From Planctomycetota bacterium (GTDB lineage Bacteria > Planctomycetota > UBA1135 > GCA-002686595), in the NCBI GenBank assembly GCA_028823185.1, contig JAPKBY010000084.1, forward strand, positions 1 through 7,022: a DNA stretch of 7,022 nt, in the 5' to 3' direction. Shown here in pieces: positions 1 to 5,157 of the stretch (position 1 is the first letter of the stretch; each line of letters starts with the position of its first letter). A model generated the notes under the pieces. It saw only the letters and a list, made by a program, of their open reading frames with translations, was not told the origin of the DNA and ran no database searches. The position numbers were made by a program, and so were the translations under genes.

Positions 1-1065
1 CGCCGCCTTCTTAGCGTCAGCCTTCTTCTTCAGCGCTGCCTTCTTCCTGTCAGTGATCTTCTTCTTAGCCGCTGCCTTCTTCTGAGCTATCGCACGCTTC
101 TTGTCGTCAGCCTTTTTCTTGATCTCAGCCCTCTTCTTGGCCTCAACCGCACGCTTAGCTTCAAGGATTCGAGCCTTCTTCGACGCATCCTTCTCGCGGA
201 TCAACTGAAGGCGCGCTGCCTCCCGCGCGGCCAATTCCTCAGCCTTCTTGCGCTCGCGTTCAGCCTTGGCCTCTTCCCGCTTGCGATCAGCTTCATCGCG
301 AATCTCTTGAGCTATCCGCTTCTTCTCATCGCGGATTGCCTTGGCTTCGTTTCGCTCGACCAAGGCGACGCGGCTGGCATGGGCCTTCTTCCCATAGGGA
401 ACCGACCGCAACACCTCATAGTCCATGTAGATCGGTGCGTCATCGTCATCCCATAGATCTGCGATCTCATGGATGACGAGGGCGAACTCACGCTCCTGCC
501 CTTTGGGGACAAGCTGCTCCAGCATCGCGAGCCCCTTCGAGCGAGAGCTGGTCTTTCCGATGAACCCCAACTTCTCACAGAGCTTGAGGACACCTTTGTG
601 TACGGGGATGGCGCCATCAGCTGCTTGGTAGAGCAGATAGCCGCCAAGGGTTTGTCCTAGGGTGGGCAGGTCAGTGAGCGCCTTGGAGGACTCAACGACA
701 TCACCACATGACACCTCTAGGTCAAGTCCATGAGTCTTCTGGAAGATCTCCTGGAGATAGGTCTTAACCTCCATCGCCGCTTGGCGATTTCGCTCAGCGA
801 CCTCAAACTTTGTGCCACGAAGTCCAGTCTTCAGGTAGGAGGCGATCTCCTGAGCCTGGCTCACTCGGACCTCGTTCCAGTCTAGGAAGCCCGCGCGGAG
901 GGAGAGCACGGACGAGTCCGAGATCTTCTCCGAGAGATGCCGCATCAGGATGACCTTCACTCCTTCTTCAAGGAGCGAGAGCTCACTGTTGCGTCGCTTG
1001 GGGTATGAGCCCCGGACTTTGACCTCTGCGATGAGGCGTTTTACGTAGTCGGCTTTCTTCACCAC
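1..1065 (-). CDS. Endonuclease III-like (HhH-GPD fold) protein with Lys/Ala-rich tail, 3' end cut by window
   Basis: An open frame of 355 codons runs from a GTG at 1065 to base 1 without a stop, so the C-terminus is missing. A TAG lies eight codons upstream; GGAG sits 7 bases before the GTG, and a second GTG follows directly. Residues about 30-205 resemble the HhH-GPD fold of endonuclease III: 'RAGFLDWNEVRVS' (57-69) matches a motif I recall from planctomycete endonuclease III-like proteins, 'LPTLGQTL' (133-140) fits the helix-hairpin-helix, and 'AIPVHKGVLKLCEK' (152-165) fits the segment carrying the catalytic Asp. The E. coli catalytic Lys120 aligns with Thr139 and Asp138 with His156, and no four-Cys iron-sulphur loop is seen, so glycosylase/lyase activity is doubtful. 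From residue 228 on, the chain is Lys/Ala/Glu/Arg-rich, first mixed charge (probably coiled helix) and then histone H1-like 'KKA' repeats. It lies 67 bases downstream of rpsP on the same strand and may share its transcript. DNA binding is inferred; the true role is unknown. Confidence 0.65.
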   Translation of the reverse strand, partial: MVKKADYVKRLIAEVKVRGSYPKRRNSELSLLEEGVKVILMRHLSEKISDSSVLSLRAGFLDWNEVRVSQAQEIASYLKTGLRGTKFEVAERNRQAAMEVKTYLQEIFQKTHGLDLEVSCGDVVESSKALTDLPTLGQTLGGYLLYQAADGAIPVHKGVLKLCEKLGFIGKTSSRSKGLAMLEQLVPKGQEREFALVIHEIADLWDDDDAPIYMDYEVLRSVPYGKKAHASRVALVERNEAKAIRDEKKRIAQEIRDEADRKREEAKAERERKKAEELAAREAARLQLIREKDASKKARILEAKRAVEAKKRAEIKKKADDKKRAIAQKKAAAKKKITDRKKAALKKKADAKKAA

Positions 1066-1132
1066 GGATGAACTCCGATTGTTCTAAGCAAGGACACCTG
1101 GGCGAGAGGCGTCAGATAGTTAAGGGCTAGGA

Positions 1133-1654
1133 CTACTCTTCCTTCGAGTCGTCAGCTGAAGGCTCCTCTGCAGGCGCCTCCTCTACGATTGCGATCTCTT
1201 CAACGGTCTCTTCCACAGCAGCAGTCTCTTCGGCGGGGGCCTCTTCCGAGACCTCCTTCAGAGGTCGTGCAGCCTCGATCTTGGCGACTCTGCGTGCCTC
1301 TTTGCGCGCGCCACGCTCAGCCTGCACGGCTTTCCGTGTCGCTGTGGTCTTCGTGTCGAGCTTACGACCAGAGCGGTCGCGCTTCTTGGTTGTCATGTCC
1401 ATCTCTTCGAAGACGCCCATGCGCTTGAAGATTGAACGGACAGTGTCACTCGGTTGAGCACCGTTGGTCATCCAATGACGGGCTCGATCTACATTGAGCG
1501 TCGTCTGCTGATCAGCCGCCTTCGACACTGGGTCATAGAGACCTAAGGTCTCCAAGGTGCGACCGTCACGGGGCGCACGGGAGTCTGCAACAGAGATGCG
1601 GTAGCACGGGCGGTTTCGACGGCCAGTGCGCTTCATTCGGATGACGACGGACAT
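1133..1654 (-). CDS. rpsP: 30S ribosomal protein S16 with long C-terminal extension
   Basis: S16 is a small-subunit protein that binds 16S rRNA and aids 30S assembly. The N-terminal 85 residues are clearly S16: 'VVIRMKRTGRRNRPCYRI' (3-20), 'VADSRAPRDGRTLETLGLYDP' split over 22-42, and 'TVRSIFKRMGV' (71-81). The ATG at 1654 is chosen because the family begins at this point; the frame continues to a TTG at 1699, but those 15 residues do not look like S16. No good Shine-Dalgarno precedes the ATG. At 173 residues it is about twice the usual length (E. coli 82): residues 86-133 are Lys/Arg/Ala-rich and 134-173 are acidic, with repeated 'EEAPAEE'-like units ending DDSKEE. The gene is downstream of ffh, a common neighbour, but rimM and trmD do not follow it here. 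The identity is secure; the role of the tail is not known. Confidence 0.97.
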   Translation of the reverse strand: MSVVIRMKRTGRRNRPCYRISVADSRAPRDGRTLETLGLYDPVSKAADQQTTLNVDRARHWMTNGAQPSDTVRSIFKRMGVFEEMDMTTKKRDRSGRKLDTKTTATRKAVQAERGARKEARRVAKIEAARPLKEVSEEAPAEETAAVEETVEEIAIVEEAPAEEPSADDSKEE

Positions 1655-1715
1655 ATTCGAACAGATGAGGTGAAGGAGAAGACGAGGTCTAGCTAACAAG
1701 CCAGAGATCGCAAGA

Positions 1716-1734
1716 GAGCCAATTCGATTGGCTC
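1716..1734. repeat. Perfect 8-bp inverted repeat upstream of rpsP
   Basis: GAGCCAAT (1716-1723) and ATTGGCTC (1727-1734) are perfect reverse complements separated by TCG. The repeat lies 61 bases before the rpsP start. As RNA on the minus strand it is a stable short hairpin in the presumed rpsP leader; as DNA it could be an operator. Only a weak T-containing stretch (TCTTG) follows on the minus strand, so it is a poor terminator. Confidence 0.6.
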
Positions 1735-1754
1735 AAAGACAAGATTTGCCCTTC

Positions 1755-1776
1755 AAAACGAGGCCCGAGTGGGCTC
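1755..1776 (-). terminator. Possible weak intrinsic terminator after ffh
   Basis: On the minus strand GAGCCC (1776-1771), loop ACTC, then GGGCCTC (1766-1760) form a GC-rich stem with one bulged C, followed by GTTTTG. It lies about 105 bases past the ffh stop. The short T run makes it weak at best; it could separate ffh from rpsP partly, or be chance in GC-rich DNA. Confidence 0.3.
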
Positions 1777-1881
1777 CACTTCGAAAGACGGCCTAACACG
1801 ACACACTCTTAGAGGCCCCCTGTCCAGAGCCCGCCGCCCAAAACAACCTTCTGAGCAAAGAAGCCTGGGGAAATGACACAT

Positions 1882-3450
1882 CTATTTGCGTCCCTTCCGG
1901 CTCTTCTTAGGCTTCTTTTTACGCTTCGGAGGCTTCTTTCGGGTGGACGAAGACCCCATCGGACGGGCGGAATCGAGGGGATTCATCCCCATCCCTGGCA
2001 TCTCACCAGGGCTTCCTCCTCCAAAGAGTGACCCGAGACCGCCGGCAGCGCCGCCCAGCATCCCCCCGAGCCCACCCCCGCTCTCGTCTGCCAGCTCACC
2101 TGAGCTAGACATTCCACGCAGAGCGTCTTTCTTGGCCTTGGACCCCATCTTGGACCCCATCCCCATCTTGCCCATCTGCTTCATGAGCTTCTTCATGTCC
2201 TTGAAGCGCTTGAGCAGATCGTTCACAGCGCCGACCTCCTGGCCGGCACCACGACCGATTCGACGGCGCCTAGACATATCTAGGACCTCCGGGTGTAGTC
2301 GCTCGGTGGGTGTCATCGAGGTGAACAGCGCCTCCAAGCGATCCATGTGCTTGTCATCTATGTCGAGATCCTTCGCCATGTTCCCGACGCCAGGCATCAT
2401 CCCGAGGACCTTCTTCATGGGTCCCAAGCGCCGCATCATCTTCAGCTGCGAGAGCATGTCTTCGAGCGTGAAGGTCCCGAGGACCATCTTCTCGTAGCTA
2501 TCTTGAGCCTCTTGATCGTTGATCTCCTCTTGGGCCTTCTCGACCAGGCCGACAACATCCCCCATCCCGAGGATTCGTCCTGCCATCCGATCAGGATGAA
2601 AAGCGTCTAGATCATCGACCTTTTCCCCCGTACCGACGAAGAGCACTGGGCAACCAGTGACCGCTTTCAAGCTGACTGCGGCGCCACCTCTAGCGTCCCC
2701 GTCGAGCTTCGTAAGTATCAACCCAGTGAGCGAGAGCTCAGAGTGGAAGGCCTCTGCTGAGCGCACAGCGTCCTGACCTGTCATCGCGTCTACGACGAGG
2801 ATCTGAGCGTCAGGCTTGACCTCACGCGCGATCTCGCCGACCTCGCGCATGAGCTCTTCATCAACGTGCAGGCGCCCAGCCGTGTCGAGGATGACGACGT
2901 CGTGCCCCTCCTCTTTTGCGCGATGGACGCCACTAGCGCAAACCAGCGCCGGAGCGGCGCCATCCACCGAGTGGACCGGCACGCCTATCTGCTCTCCTAA
3001 AACTCGCAGCTGCTCGACAGCGGCAGGTCGCTTCACATCAGCAGCGACGAGCAGCGGACGCTTTTGATGCTTATCGCGAAGATGCTTAGCTAGCTTCGCA
3101 CAGGTCGTCGTCTTGCCAGCGCCCTGAAGGCCAGCGACGAGAATGATCGTAGGCGGCTTATTCGAGAACTCAATCCGAGCCCCCTCAGGGCCCATAAGCT
3201 CGACTAGCTCTGAGTGAAAAGCGTGAACGAACTGCTCGGATGCGTCGACGCCCTTGAGTCGGTCAGCCCCGAGCGCTCGGACTCGCACACTCTCCACGAG
3301 GTCCCTCACGACGCCAAAGTTGACGTCAGCCTCCAAGAGGGCCTGTCGCACTTCGCGAAGGCCCTGCTCGACATTCTCCTCGGTCAGCTCGCGGCGTCCG
3401 CGCAGACCAGAGAAAGAGTCATTCAGGCGTTTGGTTAAGCTCTCGAACAT
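1882..3450 (-). CDS. ffh: Signal recognition particle protein Ffh (SRP54 GTPase)
   Basis: Ffh with SRP RNA binds signal sequences on nascent membrane proteins and brings ribosomes to the receptor FtsY. An N-terminal four-helix domain (about 1-95) precedes the GTPase domain (about 96-300), where all motifs are intact: P-loop 'GLQGAGKTT' (107-115), 'DVKRPAA' (138-144), 'DTAGR' (189-193), 'TKLDGDARGG' (247-256) and 'GTGEK' (273-277). The methionine-rich M domain (about 305-435) has the RNA-binding signature 'SRRRRIGRGAGQEVGAVN' (393-410) and 'LLKRFKDMKKLMKQMGKM' (412-429). The protein is 522 residues against 453 in E. coli; the excess is a Gly/Met/Ser-rich segment (about 448-503) and a Lys/Arg/Pro tail (504-522). 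The ATG at 3450 gives the standard start 'MFESLTKRLN', without an evident Shine-Dalgarno. It lies 71 bases downstream of murA on the same strand. Identity is essentially certain. Confidence 0.99.
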   Translation of the reverse strand: MFESLTKRLNDSFSGLRGRRELTEENVEQGLREVRQALLEADVNFGVVRDLVESVRVRALGADRLKGVDASEQFVHAFHSELVELMGPEGARIEFSNKPPTIILVAGLQGAGKTTTCAKLAKHLRDKHQKRPLLVAADVKRPAAVEQLRVLGEQIGVPVHSVDGAAPALVCASGVHRAKEEGHDVVILDTAGRLHVDEELMREVGEIAREVKPDAQILVVDAMTGQDAVRSAEAFHSELSLTGLILTKLDGDARGGAAVSLKAVTGCPVLFVGTGEKVDDLDAFHPDRMAGRILGMGDVVGLVEKAQEEINDQEAQDSYEKMVLGTFTLEDMLSQLKMMRRLGPMKKVLGMMPGVGNMAKDLDIDDKHMDRLEALFTSMTPTERLHPEVLDMSRRRRIGRGAGQEVGAVNDLLKRFKDMKKLMKQMGKMGMGSKMGSKAKKDALRGMSSSGELADESGGGLGGMLGGAAGGLGSLFGGGSPGEMPGMGMNPLDSARPMGSSSTRKKPPKRKKKPKKSRKGRK

Positions 3451-3464
3451 GGTGTAGAGGGCGC

Positions 3465-3473
3465 CTTATATCA
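3465..3473 (-). promoter_or_regulatory. Possible extended -10 element upstream of ffh
   Basis: The minus strand reads TGATATAAG between murA and ffh, resembling an extended -10 (TG, one base, TATAAG). No convincing -35 hexamer lies 16-18 bases upstream. If used, the ffh leader would be only about 10 bases, consistent with the absence of a Shine-Dalgarno. This is a weak candidate; ffh may instead be read through from murA. Confidence 0.25.
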
Positions 3474-3521
3474 CGCTCACCCGCAGAACCGCACGCGTCT
3501 AGGCCGTGCTTCTCAAATAGT

Positions 3522-4823
3522 TCAGCCCACCCAAGGGTCCGACTCGCGTCGAATGACGGCACCCAGCGCGCTGAGCCTGTCCTCGATGCGCTCATAGCCC
3601 CGATCAATGTGATAGACGCGGTGAACCTCAGTCACGCCCTCTGCGACGAGGCCAGCGAGCACCAGCGCAGCGGAGGCGCGGAGGTCACTTGCGGTCACTG
3701 GAGCACCAGAGAGGCGCTTGCCGCCTACCACGATCGCCGTTCCAGCGTTCTGACGACGCAGATCAGCGCCGAGCCTGAGCAGCTCAGGCATGTGCATATA
3801 ACGATCAGGGTAGATCTTCTCGGTGATCACGCTGATACCAGGCGCGAGGGTCATGAGCGCCATCCACTGGGCCTGCAGATCCGTCGGGAAGCCTGGATAA
3901 GGGAGGGTCGTCACGTCGGTCGCCCGCAATCCCTCCTGGGGATCACGCGGGTTAAAGGACTGAGTCTCAATGAAGCCATCTCCAATCTCGAAGGGTACGC
4001 CGGCCTGATGCAAGCGAGCGAGGAGCACGCTCAGGTGCCCTGGATCGCAGCCCTCAACCTTTACTCGTCCCCCTGTCATCGCTCCCGCGATCACATAAGT
4101 ACCAGCCTCGATTCGGTCAGGGATGACCTCATGCTCGCAACCGCCCAGCTGTTCTACACCTTGAATGCTGAGGCGCGGAGAGCCCAAGCCCTCGATGGTG
4201 GCCCCCATCCCGATCAAGCAGCGCCCGAGGTCCACGACCTCCGGCTCACAGGCTGCGCCTTCGATGATGGTCTCTCCATCAGCTAAGCAGGCAGCCATCA
4301 TGATGTTCGCCGTAGCACCGACGGAAGACCCCGAGGATCCACCGAGGTAGATGTGTGCCCCAGTAAGTCGCCCGCCAGGGACGCTCGCGACGACGTGTCC
4401 GTGGTCGATCTCGACCTTTGCGCCAAGCTCCTCCAGGCCACGTAGATGGAGATCAATCGGCCGTTGACCGATGACGCAGCCACCAGGCAGGCTGACCTTC
4501 GCAGCTCCAGTCCTCGCCAAAAGCGGGCCTAGCACATAGACGGAGCCCCGCATCTTGCGAACATCTTCCCAGCCGGCCTCGCCCAGCGGCTCTTCAGGCG
4601 CCTGGATTGTGATGCTCGAGTTCTCGAAGTCGCGATGAACCTCACAGCCGAGACCCTCAAGGATATTGAGGATCAAGTTCGCGTCTGCGAGATCAGGGAC
4701 TCGGGTCACCTTCAGTGGCTCAGTGGTGAGCAAGGCAGCCGCAGCGATAGGAAGAAACGCATTCTTAGATCCTGAGCAAGCCACCGTCCCTTCCAAGGTG
4801 TGGCCGCCTTCAACGACGAGCAT
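3522..4823 (-). CDS. murA: UDP-N-acetylglucosamine 1-carboxyvinyltransferase (MurA)
   Basis: MurA transfers enolpyruvate from phosphoenolpyruvate to UDP-N-acetylglucosamine, the first committed step of peptidoglycan synthesis, in the cytoplasm. From the ATG at 4823 the protein has 433 residues (E. coli 419). It begins 'MLVVEGG' and carries 'SGSKNA' (17-22, with the Lys20/Asn21 pair equal to E. coli Lys22/Asn23), 'PGGCVIGQRPIDLHL' (113-127) with catalytic Cys116 (E. coli Cys115) and Arg121, 'GFPTDLQAQ' (311-319) with the catalytic-base Asp315 (E. coli Asp305), and 'HIDRGYERIEDRL' (405-417) with Arg408 (E. coli Arg397). All key residues are present, so it should be active and, having Cys rather than Asp, fosfomycin-sensitive in principle. 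The frame extends to a GTG at 4886, but the added Arg-rich 21 residues are not family-like. A TTG at 4829 preceded by AGGGAG is an alternative start. It is the first gene of the leftward block. Confidence 0.98.
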   Translation of the reverse strand: MLVVEGGHTLEGTVACSGSKNAFLPIAAAALLTTEPLKVTRVPDLADANLILNILEGLGCEVHRDFENSSITIQAPEEPLGEAGWEDVRKMRGSVYVLGPLLARTGAAKVSLPGGCVIGQRPIDLHLRGLEELGAKVEIDHGHVVASVPGGRLTGAHIYLGGSSGSSVGATANIMMAACLADGETIIEGAACEPEVVDLGRCLIGMGATIEGLGSPRLSIQGVEQLGGCEHEVIPDRIEAGTYVIAGAMTGGRVKVEGCDPGHLSVLLARLHQAGVPFEIGDGFIETQSFNPRDPQEGLRATDVTTLPYPGFPTDLQAQWMALMTLAPGISVITEKIYPDRYMHMPELLRLGADLRRQNAGTAIVVGGKRLSGAPVTASDLRASAALVLAGLVAEGVTEVHRVYHIDRGYERIEDRLSALGAVIRRESDPWVG

Positions 4824-4874
4824 GTCCAACTGGTTGTCTCTCCCTAGGTGTAATCCCCCGCGACGCGCTCTCCT

Positions 4875-4933
4875 CCTGGGCCGCACGCGGAGGACCCGCC
4901 CAGGTGGCCGGACAGGCCCATTCAGAGGGGTCC
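4875..4933 (-). promoter_or_regulatory. Foldable GC-rich leader upstream of murA
   Basis: CCTGGGC (4875-4881) pairs perfectly with GCCCAGG (4898-4904), leaving a 16-base loop. That loop contains GGACCC (4892-4897), which is complementary to GGGTCC (4928-4933). The arrangement can form either of two helices or an H-type pseudoknot in the murA transcript; a small GGCC/GGCC hairpin lies between them. This is only complementarity seen by eye in GC-rich DNA. It matches no riboswitch I recognise. Confidence 0.25.
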
Positions 4934-5014
4934 ATCACGATGTGCCCTACCGTACTGATCGGGAGCCTTCGAATCCCGAATCAATATTCAGACAGTCCCG
5001 GTTTTCTCGCCGAG

Positions 5015-5044
5015 TTGACGTAGGCCCTCACCTCTACATAGAAT
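5015..5044 (+). promoter_or_regulatory. Sigma70-type promoter for the TPR-alphaCTD/ruvA unit
   Basis: TTGACG (5015-5020, 5 of 6 to TTGACA) and TAGAAT (5039-5044, 5 of 6 to TATAAT) are separated by 18 bases. Transcription would begin near 5051, giving a leader of about 107 bases before the GTG at 5158. It is the best promoter-like sequence in the window and lies in the expected divergent gap. Confidence 0.6.
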
Positions 5045-5053
5045 CCCCGTTGA

Positions 5054-5066
5054 GCCTCATCGAGGC
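5054..5066 (+). repeat. Small hairpin at the start of the rightward leader
   Basis: GCCTC (5054-5058), loop ATC, GAGGC (5062-5066) form a 5-bp stem just after the predicted transcription start. It could stabilise the 5' end of the mRNA or be chance. Confidence 0.3.
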
Positions 5067-5157
5067 AAACTCTCCCGCACCCCCTCCGCGCCAAAGCTGA
5101 GCCCCGCCACGACGGCGGACTTCAGCAGTCGGAGTCGACCCCCATACGCCTAATTCC

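Larger units (their letters stand above)
4824..5157. other. Divergent intergenic region between murA and the TPR-alphaCTD gene
   Basis: These 334 bases separate oppositely directed genes, so they should hold promoters for both. A good rightward promoter is seen (5015-5044) with a leader of about 107 bases. On the murA side there is a GC-rich stretch with complementary segments (4875-4933), but no convincing leftward sigma70 promoter. Open frames crossing the region on either strand show no recognisable protein features, and I see no RNA gene. Confidence 0.8.

Noticed and set aside
312..660. Short frames on both strands within the HhH-GPD-like gene
   Set aside because: They are shadows of the continuous GTG-started frame from 1065 to base 1, which contains recognisable endonuclease III-like motifs.
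1655..1699. TTG-started N-terminal extension of rpsP by 15 residues
   Set aside because: S16 proteins begin at the 'MSVVIRM' position; the extra residues are not conserved-looking and TTG is a poorer start than the ATG.
1655..1881. SRP RNA (ffs) gene in the gap next to ffh
   Set aside because: The conserved SRP RNA apical-loop motif with its GGAA tetraloop and asymmetric internal loop was not found here.
1886..2497. Plus-strand open frame of 203 codons antisense to ffh
   Set aside because: It lies wholly inside a certain ffh gene, and its Pro/Arg/Ser-rich product is what the antisense of the Gly/Met/Lys-rich tail would give; no domain is seen.
3609..4286. Plus-strand open frame of 225 codons antisense to murA
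   Set aside because: It is fully covered by murA with intact motifs; the product has no recognisable motif. GC-rich genes often leave long antisense frames.
4824..4886. GTG-started N-terminal extension of murA by 21 residues
   Set aside because: The added sequence is Arg/Gly-rich and unlike MurA, whose fold starts at 'MLVVEGG'.
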